Origin: Bacteroidales bacterium
Lineage (GTDB): Bacteria > Bacteroidota > Bacteroidia > Bacteroidales > UBA1715
DNA: 64,000 nt
Assembly (NCBI GenBank): GCA_016714605.1
Contig: JADKDL010000005.1
Span: 1-64,000, forward strand
Reading direction: 5' to 3'
A program made the translations under genes and the position numbers. The notes beneath the pieces were generated by a model. It ran no database searches, had not been told where the DNA came from, and saw nothing but the letters and a program-made list of their open reading frames with translations. Positions 38,101 to 47,511 of this stretch are shown here, in pieces (the stretch's first letter is position 1; each line of letters starts with the position of its first letter).

Positions 38101-40579
38101 CAGAAATTTTCAATTCGTAAGGAGAGTTTTCGTCACAGTTAGCCGTAATTATTTGATTACTACATTTGGTAATAGCTATTTGAAACGAATCTTTTGCACT
38201 CTTACTAAGGGAATCATGTTCCAAAATACATTTGGTGAAAACTTCCGTTTCCTTGTCTATAGCCGCTTGGTTGAAAGTAGCAGTTGTACCATCGCCAAAT
38301 ATCCATTGGTATTCAACGATTGGATTATTGGCGTCGGTAATTCTTGAAATACTGCTGAAATCTACCGTCAAAGGTTTACAGCCACTTTTTGGTAAAGCTT
38401 CAATCTTGGCAAGTGGCAGTGGTTTTATGAGCGATTTTTTAGCTGTATCAGTACAACCGTCTGCGCTGTGAGCTACCAATAAAATAGGAATATTTAAGCT
38501 ATGAGCCGTTCTGAAATAATCGTGTTCCTTGGTATAAACGCCATTTAATACGGTAGCTAAATTTGTCGCATTGGTAAGGAAAGTCAATGTAGAATCTTTT
38601 TGTTTTAGCCATTCGTATTTAAAAGCTTGCGTCGATTTGTTTGTTGTTTGAACCCTTACCGGATAAGGGCAGCCGTAGGTAGCTTCAAAGTCAAAATCGG
38701 CTTTTATCTTATCAACTTCAAGTGTTTTGTATAGAGTATCTGTGCATCCATTGTTCAGTTCTGATATAAGTCCTAATTTGTTAGTGCCTGATTCCAATAA
38801 AAACTGAAAATCCTTTTCCTTCACAATTCTTTTTTCTTTAGGAGTCTGCAATATCCACGATATGAATTTGCTCGAATCAGAAACATTTGCCATAAATTGC
38901 CCTTGGCAAACTTTATTAAATTCTTTATTCAGAATAGCAGTGTCACGTAGAGAAATGATATTGAAAGAATCTCTTTCACATTGATTTACAAAAACATTTA
39001 CCGCAAAGGTATCTATGCAAACATTTGAATATTTGGTAATTAATTGTATGGTATTAATTTCGCTCTTACATATTGAAAATTCGGCATTAGGTAAATATGA
39101 ACTTTGTCCTAAGTATTGCCAAGTAACCGGATATTGTTTGTTCTTATTGGTAAATATTGTTTTGCCTGAACAAATGGTATCGTTGGGTTTTACAATTGTA
39201 TTATTGCTTTCAATGTCAATATCATACAACCTGCAATCTTTTATTGAAATGTTCTTTTTTATAGTATCCGCACAATGTGTTCCGTATTCCGAAATCATTG
39301 AAATGGAATAAGTATCAGGGTTGCAAAATAGTGCAGTTGCATTATTGCCTGTATAGGTTGTATCTTTTGTAATCCAGCGAGTAGCCGAAGCCGAGTACGG
39401 ATTAGATAATTCTAGTGTTGAATTACAAATAGCCTTCGTTTTGTCTTGAAGTGTATTGTCTATATAGATATTGAAATCATTATTAAGTTTTTTGTCTATC
39501 GTGAATTTGAAAACAGAGGTATCGGGGCAATCAGAGCCAATTCCGGTAACGAGTTTTATTTGTTGCAGACCATTATCGCAAAATGTTTTAGAAAATTCTG
39601 TTTCGGTCGTGGTTTCATTATTTACAGTCCACAGCATATCGCCAGTTAAATTGCTAGAATAGCTAAAGTTGTAAATACCCCTACCTATGGTTGCGTTGGG
39701 AGTTATTTTCGCCTGAGAATTCGTAGTAACTAGAATATCGGTTTGTGCTTTGGTAAGTGTTATGGTTTTTGAAGTTTCATCGGTGCAAAGGCTGTCATTG
39801 CCTGTTATTTCTAGTTTTATAGAGTATGTACCATAATCTTTGAATGTGTATAGTGGTGATGATTTATCGGAGAATTTTACATCGTCAATATACCAAGAGG
39901 CGGTAGTAGGAAATTCTGCAGAACTTTTATTTACAAAAGTAACATCTATAGGCAGAGTACAGCCGTTTATAATTGTATAATCAAACTGGGCGAGGGGCGA
40001 GGCTGGTACCGAAATGTCTTTCTCAAACATAGAAGTGCAACCAAATTCGTCGGTTATAGAATAGTTTACCGTTATGTTTCCTGAATTTGGAAAAAATATC
40101 TGCACATTATTTCCTGTATAACTGTTACCTTCTATAACCCAAAGTTGATCAATTAGACTACCATCGGTTGCTTCAGAACTATCTGCGAAAGTATATGTAG
40201 CCGGAGCACAATATTTTTTGTCTGTAATAAAGTTTGCCGTTGGGGCTTTGTGTATCGTTATTGATAGAAGTGCAGTATCTGCATTTCCCAAATCAGTTTT
40301 AGAATATGCAATGAGTGAAATGGTATATTTGCCCGGAGTGGTATAGAAAATCTGCTGAGCCTCATTGCTTGAAATAGGTGCCGGCTGAGCGCCTTCCTTT
40401 CCAAAGCTCCATTGGTACATAACGTCTGTGCCGGTAGATGATAAATTTTTAAACTCAACAATTGAAGACTCGCAATAGTCTTGTTTTTCTATACTTATTT
40501 CCGATTTTATCTGCGATAATGCAGTAATTGTAGATAAACTTAGAAGCGAAAAAAGGAGTAGTTTTATGAATGATTTCAT
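32198..40579 (-). CDS. Giant PKD-domain protein with T9SS type B sorting domain (2793 aa)
   Basis: A signal peptide (LLFSLLSLSTITALSQ) is followed by about 20-25 PKD-like Ig-fold repeats recognisable by phrases such as WDFGNGDTRT, YSKAGIYTVSLIASN and a closing Thr/Ser strand. Paired cysteines occur in almost every repeat. The end (LPTAFSPNADGTNDMLYIRG, LRIFNRFGQEVFFS, KGWDGSYRDKQQGIETFSYH) is the gliding-motility-associated/T9SS type B sorting domain. It is therefore expected outside the cell, as an adhesin or structural surface filament. The reading frame is intact over 8.4 kb. Confidence 0.92.
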   Translation of the reverse strand: MKSFIKLLLFSLLSLSTITALSQIKSEISIEKQDYCESSIVEFKNLSSTGTDVMYQWSFGKEGAQPAPISSNEAQQIFYTTPGKYTISLIAYSKTDLGNADTALLSITIHKAPTANFITDKKYCAPATYTFADSSEATDGSLIDQLWVIEGNSYTGNNVQIFFPNSGNITVNYSITDEFGCTSMFEKDISVPASPLAQFDYTIINGCTLPIDVTFVNKSSAEFPTTASWYIDDVKFSDKSSPLYTFKDYGTYSIKLEITGNDSLCTDETSKTITLTKAQTDILVTTNSQAKITPNATIGRGIYNFSYSSNLTGDMLWTVNNETTTETEFSKTFCDNGLQQIKLVTGIGSDCPDTSVFKFTIDKKLNNDFNIYIDNTLQDKTKAICNSTLELSNPYSASATRWITKDTTYTGNNATALFCNPDTYSISMISEYGTHCADTIKKNISIKDCRLYDIDIESNNTIVKPNDTICSGKTIFTNKNKQYPVTWQYLGQSSYLPNAEFSICKSEINTIQLITKYSNVCIDTFAVNVFVNQCERDSFNIISLRDTAILNKEFNKVCQGQFMANVSDSSKFISWILQTPKEKRIVKEKDFQFLLESGTNKLGLISELNNGCTDTLYKTLEVDKIKADFDFEATYGCPYPVRVQTTNKSTQAFKYEWLKQKDSTLTFLTNATNLATVLNGVYTKEHDYFRTAHSLNIPILLVAHSADGCTDTAKKSLIKPLPLAKIEALPKSGCKPLTVDFSSISRITDANNPIVEYQWIFGDGTTATFNQAAIDKETEVFTKCILEHDSLSKSAKDSFQIAITKCSNQIITANCDENSPYELKISDCKCVKDYLSCTQSKIYEIIETTNKAYVVDECMLKAAKHSGKAISHLYTQTGEYTAKLIVKDKLGCSDTTKVLIEVGDKITADISLETKPAILTQGDSIYIKIESAFENVIDRWDIIDPTGYFNKSCNSSNPILLELSGYFSGYPFAELQATYNGCVTLFPNIFKDSSILAESIFDSIPKIDTLPRRYFIVERTPCEYEKVTIKYKSGSSVTPWGIDMGDNTVYENSLLVNHRYKSPGKYTISLIPDLNKPNQKVVYIDSFYVRVPVHAEISLINTDSVVCSYDSLLVSSKNSKDYVEDYFEPFLWYVDGIPVKRTWKDNATLSGFDETGKHTIMLLAFDENYCTDTAIVEIRSTKPSPTIAFDKTHLCAIDDTLSLSIEPFDKSIALWKWSVGNEMNPLLEDEYTDFISDQNFDVPFSEYNQKLHYISLVAQDSIGCRDTVSKSIWQYAPQASFYMTNLELCAGETVGFFDLSTSNDHYTWVFSNGDTLSDIENPTISHDIPGYFWVKQYATKMGDCIDSTQFLYSVEAVDAHFTASKYVICSGNSIDFTMDTVISPVNVFWDFSDNLPLNTYATKAITTNHSFYEGGSQNISLSVESSHGCTAQYDTSIYVISAQPTISDSTICAGDEVIFTNKNIQKATYIVDFGNGKDTTLTNFTSLKSAYLNRGVYTYSITAQTAACSDTYTGKIYVEEVDARFTVSDSIVCNYYLKGQAQKNLVSFKHTNIPDPIVSGSWQFHETALPSNYISATALWRYTIPGTMIANLEVTTAHGCTDSFSDTIIVNGTLGDFSPSQLEICIGDEVLFTPSNLFNVDSLVWIFDDGFASNEMNPWHQYNGKGTVEPILKLFDSTGCQNIIGPKPITVYEVIAGFSVENTLLCEYDTLQIIEFSSGATKWNWDFGNGDTRTQRLPKDYAYSKAGIYTVSLIASNHIACADTATASVEVFPVPRPEFTMSKPFLCAPADTLQLDYLPKDTSIVTFIWSLGNNNTVRTDGSTRYFFDPATQNDSTIVEPYSYSKDTSLFILLNATDFRGCKFTVSKSIDVFGPKVSYTIPDPLGCAGEPMHIINNSFSVDSIAWDLGNGNVVSSLSDFDAFYEKRGDYKITVVGFKNLRCKDTVTKTVNIQEIDARFNISSHYICDNDSVLFRHRYIPDPVSGTWKFGNGSTEPYIIKADSIQKYIYTAGGEYTASLSVNTSNGCKDNFDTLITVNQALPIISDDKICTSDTVLFHNTTHLAQTYYWYFGKADTIAVTNNDALEIAYPQRGDYEVSLIAFHPLCSDTLVLKNRINVQEVQAAFTTNVPVICDNGTILTNHTYHPDSVAGTWNWGDNASTAYATMDDSTQNHVYTRGGKYTISLSVETSNGCSDTASVQIAVNQAKPVIEDTTLCVNQWISVYNEYSEADSYKWDFGNDSLIEQNTNSPFNIMFPKRGTYSVKLIAINSYCNDTIELKNNILVEAVDAAFTISDSVVCNFYPDSSAQKNAITALHLSYPDAIVTGAWYVNNNLVSTYSSPDNAEFKYLLSQLGNNTIKLDVQTANGCAATSEKNILVNGSLGAFTVNQTDICKGEQIQLTIKDTVQVHSVEWHYGNGNVSNEFSHTISYDQIGTMPIKLILFDKTGCVNQLAEQEIYIHEVVANFAIADTNLCIGESLLLTDASEQTTKWNWQFGDGTNATVQNPIDKSFTNAGKYKIMLFANDNSNCADTMIQNVVVYPHPELTLTAKQLICQDSAAVVTAFYDHKNSIIWHKNNEVFTANTHTITDFEIADSNTYKVTITDSLSCSSTDSIEVKTRKYPAWKQNLSDTSVVIGEFVELKISTDFPLQYKWTPETNIVDTENGSIRVRVLGNEVYTVVASDSCHTTEFHFDVRMYSTDSIPCNADLPTAFSPNADGTNDMLYIRGWGMEQLEFLRIFNRFGQEVFFSDELAKGWDGSYRDKQQGIETFSYHFKLTTYCGETIEKKGYFDLLR

Positions 40580-41051
40580 CTATTTTTTTTTTATTTTTTT
40601 TTAATTGTCAGATTTAACATCAATGGATTAATTCTTTTTTTGTTTGGATGTCTCTTCCTCCAAAGTTGTATCATCTGAAATATACAATGAATTTAATTTT
40701 ATTTATTAAAAGCTTATGAAAATAGATTAGTATAAGCTTTTAATATTTAGAAACATAGCAAAATTATTATAGTTTTAATAGATCTTTTTAAGGAATAACA
40801 AAACTAAAGATTATTTCTGAATTAGGAAAATCATTGAATACATATTATTGAAAAATAAAATCAAGTAATTTTTAGTAGTTTGTACCAATAACTAATAGTG
40901 TAGTATATTATTTTAATTATATTTGACGTTTAGGGTTACAGGCATTGTTATTTAGAATAAATGCTTCAGTAGAGAAAATTCATGAATTTTCTTTGCAAGT
41001 AATAGAGAAGTGAATTTTCTCTACAAAGTTAAATTTTCAAATTATTTACAG
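40580..41051. other. Gap with no gene
   Basis: 472 bp of A+T-rich sequence between divergent genes (the PKD protein and the outer-membrane-like protein). It starts with long T-runs just upstream of the PKD start. I see no hairpin, repeat or RNA gene in it. Confidence 0.4.
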
Positions 41052-42210
41052 ATGAAAGCATTTTTATTACTATTACTTTTTAATTCTTTTTTCGTGTTCA
41101 TATCTGCTCAGCAAATTGATATTGATAAAAAGAAGGAATTAGCTGCAGAGTACTCAAGTTTATCTGTTCGCTACCAGTTTAGAACAGATTCTTTAAACTC
41201 AGTAATTTCTAGATGGGTGAAGTATTGTGGAGTTTCTGAACCAAATTTCAGAATGAAAATATTGTCGCATATAGCTCAAGATAAGTCTGTTGATAGTATT
41301 ATAAATGTAGAATCGTTTGCTTTTATTGTCAATTATCTATACAGAGTTAAACTCGGTGAGAAAGATAGTTCAGACCTTCGATTAGAATATCAAACAAACG
41401 CTATCTTTTATGGATTTATTCCAATTGGAGAAGATTTCGACGAGTTTACTCAGAAGTATGCACTTAAATTGAGGGAGTTAACCACGCTCGATGCTGTTGA
41501 TACATTATTTCTTCAATTATATTCAAACAATATTGATACTTTTTTAAATGCCATTGAAACTGATGATAATTTGCAGAAAGCAAATGTTAAGAGTCTTTAT
41601 GATAATGAAATGAAATCAATTGCAAGTTTGCCCGATGGAAATGTTTCTATAGGCTTGGGACTATGGACTCCAATAGGCAATATGGCAATACTTGGAGTTC
41701 ATCCGTCTGTTCAGTTGCAACTTGGTGTCTATGGCAAGAAGGTTTTTGCAGATATAGCTATTGAGACAAGATTTTTGCAATCGGCAAATAGTTATTTGGT
41801 AAATGCACCGAATATAGGAATGGTAAACTCAGAACGTTTTTTCTCAGTATATCTTGGAGTGCAACCCGGTTATGTGTTTTTTTAGGAATAAAAAGCATTT
41901 CATTGCCGGAGTTGTTGGTGTGGGTTTAGATATACTTAAAGTACTTTACCCGAGAGACTATCCGGATGCAGTTTTAGAAGAAGAGAGGATGGCAATAAAT
42001 CTATCAAGTTTAAATGTAAATTTAGGGTTACAATATAAATTTTTGAACCCCCGTGGTGGATATTGGGGAATTGCTGCAAAATATGAATTTGTCAATTTCG
42101 ATAATAAAAACGGCACATCGCTTACCGGCGATGTTATAAGTGTATCAATATCACGCGGTTTACTAGAAAATTCGTTGAAAAAACAAAATCAAGAATTTTG
42201 GAAAAAATAG
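41052..42210 (+). CDS. Outer-membrane beta-barrel-like protein, frameshifted in a T7 run
   Basis: I place the start at MKAFLLLLLFNSFFVFISAQ (signal peptide) rather than 14 codons upstream. A helical N-terminal domain is followed by beta-rich sequence (GLGLWTPIGNMAILGVHPSV, FSVYLGVQPGYVFF). The frame then stops at a seven-T run (41877-41883). With six T it continues RNKKHFIAGVVGVGLDIL, NLGLQYKFLNPRGGYWGIAA and ends in ENSLKKQNQEFWKK, giving about 386 residues with alternating-strand membrane segments. It probably sits in the outer membrane and may be linked to the neighbouring exported PKD and SprB proteins. No named family is assigned. Confidence 0.6.
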
Positions 42211-42216
42211 ATAAAA

Positions 42217-42678
42217 TTAGTCTATTGCCGGAAAGTTAATTTCGTCAGAAACGTAATATAAAACCGGAAACATGGATGAAATATCTTTGTATAAATAAAA
42301 TGCTTCTTGTTTTGTTCTAAAATCACCAATTCTTATCTTAAAATAGGGTGGTTGGTAGATGAGATATGCCGAGACATCGGGGTATTTTGCGAGGAACTTT
42401 TCTCTCACCTTTTTAGCCTGTTCTTTAGACTCCTTGCCCGATGAGTTGTATATCTGAATTCTCCAACCTTTAATAGTTTGAGAACCTTCATTTATTTTTA
42501 TATGTTTATTAAGCAAATATTGAACTCTGGTATCTTGATTTATGCTAATAGTTCCCAGACCGTTAACTGGTTCTTGTAATTTATAGAGCAAATCTGTTGT
42601 TCCGTTGTCTTGACTAGTTTGAGCAAAGCTACAGAAATATAAAGTAAAAAGAATTGAGCAAGTAAAAAAACGCATCAT
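42217..42678 (-). CDS. SPOR domain-containing exported protein
   Basis: A 153-residue protein with a signal peptide (FFTCSILFTLYFCSFAQ) and a C-terminal SPOR domain (WRIQIYNSSGKESKEQAKKV, PPYFKIRIGDFRTKQEAFYL), which binds denuded peptidoglycan glycan strands. It converges on the outer-membrane-like gene with only 6 bp between them. Similar SPOR proteins accompany cell-surface genes in this phylum. Confidence 0.85.
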   Translation of the reverse strand: MMRFFTCSILFTLYFCSFAQTSQDNGTTDLLYKLQEPVNGLGTISINQDTRVQYLLNKHIKINEGSQTIKGWRIQIYNSSGKESKEQAKKVREKFLAKYPDVSAYLIYQPPYFKIRIGDFRTKQEAFYLYKDISSMFPVLYYVSDEINFPAID

Positions 42679-42860
42679 TTAAATTGTATGTTTGTTTCTA
42701 ATGGACTGATTGTGTAATATTTTGAAATCTCTTAAATAGAAATGCAAATATATATTAAAATTTAAAGTATTACAATTAATTACTTTTTTTGAATTGTCTA
42801 AAATTTGTCTTTTATATGTGGATTTGAATTTTCTATTAATTCATATTTTGAATATAATAG

Positions 42861-42900
42861 AAAAAGCCGTCGGTTACATATAGCAACCGACGGCTTTTTT
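42861..42900. terminator. Strong terminator after the SprB-repeat gene
   Basis: A 15-bp perfect stem (AAAAAGCCGTCGGTT, loop, AACCGACGGCTTTTT) with A/T tracts on both sides; it serves the reverse-strand gene that ends at 42941. Confidence 0.92.
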
Positions 42901-42940
42901 TATTTGAAGCTGTTTATGTGCAACTCAATGGATCAAAAAT

Positions 42941-45613
42941 CTATTTTATTATTAATGTAGTTTCAAATGATAGACCTGTTTTGTTGTCTATTACTTTTAC
43001 AATATTTAAACCGGTGTTTAAAGTACCAGCTTCAATTGTTACTACACTGCTATTGTTAACTGAACTATATACTTTTTGAGCTAATGTGTTTGTAATAAAT
43101 AGATTGAAAGAATTAGAATTGAATGTAACGGTTACATCTTCATTAGCAGAAGCTGGAGCAGGAGCAACGATTAATTCAAGAGCAGAATTTTCTTCAATTG
43201 TAATATTAATGTCATTAGCAGTATAAGCTTTGAAAGCAACTTCACCTTCATAATTACAAGAGTTACAATCTAGAGAAGCACCATTTTTTAGAACAAGAGC
43301 ATCTAATTTTTCTATGCCGTTTTGGTCACATATTGTGATTGTTCCGTTCAAAGTACCATGATTAATTTCTGTAATACCTGATACAGAAATTAAATTACAT
43401 CCTTGAGTTGAAGCGTTAGTCAATACTACGTCTGTGTAATATAAATTGATAGTTTCTATGTAAGAACCAGGACCAAAACTACCTACTGTGTTGTTGAATC
43501 TAGTAGTTGCAGCTGTAAAAGAACCATTATTTTTAAATACAAGATTTGAATTTATGATTACATCAACAAAATCAATTGAACAATTGTTTATGAAAGAACA
43601 TCCACTATTAACATGACTTGGTTGAGTTACAGACATATAACCGTTATTTACAAATTTTCCGTTAACGTTTAATGCTCCGGTAATAAATACATCTGCGTTA
43701 TTTTCAAGAGTTCCTTCTGGGTTTATATTCAACCCGTTATTAAAATATATAGTGCTATAATTATATATTTTTCCGCCCATACCAGACCAGTTTTGAACGT
43801 TTATTCTACCATAGTTTTCTATTACTATTGTATTGCTGTTTATGCTGAAACTAGGGATATTTAATGTTCCAAGAACAATAATTCTGTTAGCTCCGTTGAA
43901 GTTTATTGAGCTGATGTTTGCAGTTCCACAAATTACTAGAGTTGCATTTGTCATATTTATCCCACTGTTGTAATTATTAGTTATACATGCAACAGCACCA
44001 CTAGGAATATTAGCCCAGTTTTTACCGTCTATTACTAAATTACAATTTGCGCAAGTTTTTGTAGGTACAGGAATTACTGGAGTACAATTACAGTTTACTG
44101 GTTTTGTAAGCGTGATACTTGCAGTAGCAGAACAACCGTTTTTGTCAGTTACTAATACACTGTATGTACCAGCTTTAAGGTTTTCAATTGTTTCTTGGTT
44201 CACAACGCCATTGCTCCATGCTATAGAATAAGGAGCTACACCACCAGCAATTTCAATTTCAATACTTCCGTCACCGTCTATATTACAACTTGTATTATAA
44301 TCGCCAATTACAAGAGGACTAGTAAGTACAATAGCTATAGCTTCTGTTTGAGCTACAGTTGCAGTTTTCACAGCAGTACATCCAAGTTGGTCAATAACTG
44401 TTACAGTATATTCACCAGCACCTATTCCATATAAATCTTCTGAAACAGAAGCATTGCTCCAATTGAAGTTGTATGGCATATTTCCACCTATAACGGTGAT
44501 GTCTACATAACCATTATTTACAGTTGCACATGCAGCTTCACCGGTGATAGCAGAAATTTGAATTATTGCAGGTTGAGATATTTCAAATGTTTGTTGAGCA
44601 GTACATCCATTAGCATCAGTTGCTAATATAGAATATTGACCTGCTACAGCAGCGCTAAGAGCTGAAGTTATTGCGCCATTATTCCAAGAATAAGTGATAG
44701 GTTCAACAGCATTTGTTATAGATGTAAAAATTGAACCGTCAGTTCCAGCATTACAACTTACATTTTTCACAGTTCCTTCAATTGAAATAGCTTCAGGTTG
44801 AGTGATAGAAAAAGATTTTTCTACGATACAACCAGTAGCATCAGAGATTGTTACAAGATAGTTTCCTGCCGGAATATTTGAAATGTCTTCTGTTGCAGCG
44901 CCATTGCTCCATGCGAAATTAATAGGAGCTACGCCACTATTAATTGTTAAGTTTATACTGGCATTTGAAGCTGAGTTGCAGCTTGCATTTGTAATTTCTT
45001 GATCTACAGTAAAAGCTGGCGATTGAGTGATAGTAAATGCTTTAGATACATTACATCCTTTTGCATCCGTTACAGTTAATGTGTATTTTCCTGCTCCAAT
45101 ATTTGTTAAATCTTTCGTAGTTTCACCATTACTCCATTTGTATGATAGCGGAGCAACTCCATTTGTTATTGATACTATTATACTTCCGTCATTTATACTG
45201 TTACAAGAAACATTGTTTACAGTAGCATTTATAAGTATTTGTTTAGGTTGAGTTACGAAAAAAGTTTTCAAAGCTTGGCATCCGTTTCCGTCAGTAACGG
45301 TTACGTGATATGAACCTGCCTTAAGATTGCAAATATCTTCTGATGTTGTTTCTTCACACCACCAATATTCAATAGGTGCTGTTCCGTTTGTTACCGTAAT
45401 ATTAATACAGCCATCTTTGCTTCCAAAGCATGTAAGATGGGATACTTCACCTGTAATATTGATGTTACATTCTACATTTGGATTTTCAAGACCTATCTCA
45501 ATGATTGAGTCTACTGGAGTTGAAGTTTCTGTTTGTGCGAAACTAAACATAACCGATAATAATAATAGCACTGTGCTCAAAGTAAATCTTTGAATTTTCA
45601 AATTTGTTTTCAT
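42941..45613 (-). CDS. SprB-repeat surface protein with T9SS C-terminal domain (890 aa)
   Basis: After a signal peptide (VLLLLSVMFSFAQ) come about six to seven SprB-type repeats of roughly 70-80 residues. They have the phrases NVSCNSINDGSIIVSITNG, PLSYKWSNGETTKDL, and AGKYTLTVTDAKGCNVSK. A cysteine-bearing linker leads to a beta-helix-like part (NTIVIENYGRINVQNWSG). The end (VTVTFNSNSFNLFITNTLA to LIIK) fits a T9SS type A sorting domain. SprB repeats occur in the mobile gliding adhesin SprB of Flavobacterium, but this protein is far smaller. It is probably an exported adhesin. Confidence 0.9.
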   Translation of the reverse strand: MKTNLKIQRFTLSTVLLLLSVMFSFAQTETSTPVDSIIEIGLENPNVECNINITGEVSHLTCFGSKDGCINITVTNGTAPIEYWWCEETTSEDICNLKAGSYHVTVTDGNGCQALKTFFVTQPKQILINATVNNVSCNSINDGSIIVSITNGVAPLSYKWSNGETTKDLTNIGAGKYTLTVTDAKGCNVSKAFTITQSPAFTVDQEITNASCNSASNASINLTINSGVAPINFAWSNGAATEDISNIPAGNYLVTISDATGCIVEKSFSITQPEAISIEGTVKNVSCNAGTDGSIFTSITNAVEPITYSWNNGAITSALSAAVAGQYSILATDANGCTAQQTFEISQPAIIQISAITGEAACATVNNGYVDITVIGGNMPYNFNWSNASVSEDLYGIGAGEYTVTVIDQLGCTAVKTATVAQTEAIAIVLTSPLVIGDYNTSCNIDGDGSIEIEIAGGVAPYSIAWSNGVVNQETIENLKAGTYSVLVTDKNGCSATASITLTKPVNCNCTPVIPVPTKTCANCNLVIDGKNWANIPSGAVACITNNYNSGINMTNATLVICGTANISSINFNGANRIIVLGTLNIPSFSINSNTIVIENYGRINVQNWSGMGGKIYNYSTIYFNNGLNINPEGTLENNADVFITGALNVNGKFVNNGYMSVTQPSHVNSGCSFINNCSIDFVDVIINSNLVFKNNGSFTAATTRFNNTVGSFGPGSYIETINLYYTDVVLTNASTQGCNLISVSGITEINHGTLNGTITICDQNGIEKLDALVLKNGASLDCNSCNYEGEVAFKAYTANDINITIEENSALELIVAPAPASANEDVTVTFNSNSFNLFITNTLAQKVYSSVNNSSVVTIEAGTLNTGLNIVKVIDNKTGLSFETTLIIK

Positions 45614-45654
45614 TTTTTAAAATTTTTGTTTTTTTGTCTTATAAAATTTCGGTA

Positions 45655-45685
45655 CAAATTTATATTGTTAATTGATACCACCAAA
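45655..45685 (-). promoter_or_regulatory. Promoter of the SprB-repeat gene
   Basis: On the reverse strand TTTG (45682-45685), a 19-bp spacer and TAAATTTG (45655-45662) match the Bacteroidota consensus. Confidence 0.6.
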
Positions 45686-45849
45686 ATTTTTAGTTGTTTT
45701 TTTTATTTTTTTTTCTTATATTAAGGGAAACCTTTTTGATATACTTGCGTAGGGGGCTAAAAGTCAGAGAATACGTATCTTTTTGTATAAAGTTACTTTT
45801 TTAGAGATGTTTTTTTTAAAACGCATCGCTCGTTGTTTTGATAATAACA

Positions 45850-45884
45850 ATGATAAAAAACACCTCTGTTTCGTTTTTTATCAT
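45850..45884. terminator. Hairpin in the SprB-asnA gap
   Basis: ATGATAAAAAAC and GTTTTTTATCAT form a perfect 12-bp stem around 11 nt. It lies in the 500-bp gap between the SprB-repeat gene and asnA. I see no gene in that gap. Confidence 0.4.
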
Positions 45885-46026
45885 ATAAATTCTACTTATT
45901 ATTATATGATTTTCGTCATATTTAATAGAAGACATAACAAAAAAAACATTAATGGGGTTTGTGATATTTTATTACTGGTTGTTTGGAGCTGGTAGTTGTT
46001 TTGTTGATTTGGTTTATTAAAGAAAA

Positions 46027-46084
46027 TGCTTTGCAAAAATAAACTAAAAACATATTTTTGTTTATCGTTTATTTTTGCAAAGCA
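46027..46084 (-). terminator. Long hairpin downstream of asnA
   Basis: An 18-bp perfect stem (TGCTTTGCAAAAATAAAC and its complement) with a 22-nt loop. On the reverse strand it is followed by TTTTCTTT, so it probably terminates asnA. Confidence 0.7.
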
Positions 46085-46110
46085 TAAGACAATTCTCAGT
46101 ATATAATATA

Positions 46111-47154
46111 TTAAAACAAGATAGGAATATTTGCTTTTTTACATTCAGCAATCATATCTTCAGGCCAAATACTTGCTTGGATTTCTCCAATATGTGCTTT
46201 TCGCAAGAAAAACATACAGGTACGAGATTGACCAATACCACCGCCAATACTAAGAGGCAGTTGTTCATTTAGAAGCAGTTTGTGCCAAAATAGTTCCTTT
46301 CTATCGTTTGCATTTTCTATAGTAAGTTGTTCTAGGAGAGCTTTTTTGTCAACTCTTATTCCCATAGACGAAATTTCAAAAGCTTGTTCCAAAACAGTAT
46401 TCCAAAGCACAATATCTCCATTTAGACCTTTAAGGCCGTTTTCTCCTATAGTTGACCAATCATCATAGTCGGGAGCTCGACCATCATGTTTGTTTCCATC
46501 TGCTAATTGTGCACCAATACCAATTATGAAAATAGCTTTGTGTTTTTTCGCTGCTTCGGTTTCTCGTTCTCTTGGAGTTAGTGATGGATACATTTTAGCA
46601 AGTTCTTCTGAATGAAAGAAGGTTATTTCTTCTGGAAGTATCGGTTTTATTTGCGGAAATCGTTCATATACTGAATATTCAATTCTTTTTAGTATATCGT
46701 AAATACTTGTTACCGTTTTTTTTAGAAAGGCAATTGTACGATCATTATTTGTAATTACTTTTTCCCAATCCCACTGGTCTACATATATTGAATGAATATT
46801 TGAAAATACTTCATCAGGACGAAGTGCATTCATATCGGTATATATTCCAAATCCCGATTCTATGCCTAGTTGAGCAAGGGCCAAACGCTTCCATTTGGCT
46901 AATGAGTGAACTATTTCTGCTTTTGTTTCATTCATTTCCTTAATAGGGAACGTTACTGGTCTTTCTATGCCATTTAAATCATCATTTATTCCGGTTCCTT
47001 GTTTTACGAATAGTGGTGCTGTGATGCGTCGTAATCTTAGTTCAGACGATAAATTGTGTTGAAAAAAATCTTTAACAAGTTTTATCCCCAATTCTGTTTG
47101 TTGTAAATCAAGTAAAGGAAAATAGTTTTTGGGTTTAATTAGATTGTAACTCAT
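46111..47154 (-). CDS. asnA: Aspartate--ammonia ligase
   Basis: AsnA, a 347-residue class II tRNA-synthetase-like enzyme, makes asparagine from aspartate, ammonia and ATP. Recognisable stretches are LRLRRITAPLFVKQGTGIND, LALAQLGIESGFGIYTDMNA, HSIYVDQWDWEKVI and LPLSIGGGIGQSRTCMFFLR with the class II motif 3 arginine. The length is normal. It stands alone on the reverse strand with a hairpin terminator. Confidence 0.97.
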   Translation of the reverse strand: MSYNLIKPKNYFPLLDLQQTELGIKLVKDFFQHNLSSELRLRRITAPLFVKQGTGINDDLNGIERPVTFPIKEMNETKAEIVHSLAKWKRLALAQLGIESGFGIYTDMNALRPDEVFSNIHSIYVDQWDWEKVITNNDRTIAFLKKTVTSIYDILKRIEYSVYERFPQIKPILPEEITFFHSEELAKMYPSLTPRERETEAAKKHKAIFIIGIGAQLADGNKHDGRAPDYDDWSTIGENGLKGLNGDIVLWNTVLEQAFEISSMGIRVDKKALLEQLTIENANDRKELFWHKLLLNEQLPLSIGGGIGQSRTCMFFLRKAHIGEIQASIWPEDMIAECKKANIPILF

Positions 47155-47511
47155 TGCGTTTGAAAAATTAAATTTTTAAAAGTGTTTAAAGTGTGGAATT
47201 ACAAATTAACATAAAAATGATGTATTTTACAATTTTTAAATTACATTAATGCAGTAAAGAGCTACAAAAATGTAACTTTATTAGGAATTTTTGAGAAAAA
47301 TATTTTAAAATTCAAGCTAAGAAACAGTTGTTAGAAGTAATTTGGTAGGTGTTTTTAATATTTTGAAATTATAGTTATAGTTTAATTTTTAATATAAAAA
47401 ATTGTCATTAACATGTAATATTTAATTAATTACGTATTAATGGCAATCCTTAAAAGGTTAATAGATAATAAAATAAACAAACCCATATGTTCTGGTTGTT
47501 GATATTAAGTA
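47155..47511. other. Gap with no gene
   Basis: 357 bp of very A+T-rich sequence between asnA and the thioesterase gene. I find no RNA gene, repeat or convincing promoter. Confidence 0.4.

Noticed and set aside
18500..45600. Long forward-strand frames opposite the giant adhesin, PKD and SprB genes
   Set aside because: They lie antisense to well-supported repetitive proteins, are low in complexity and show no domain.
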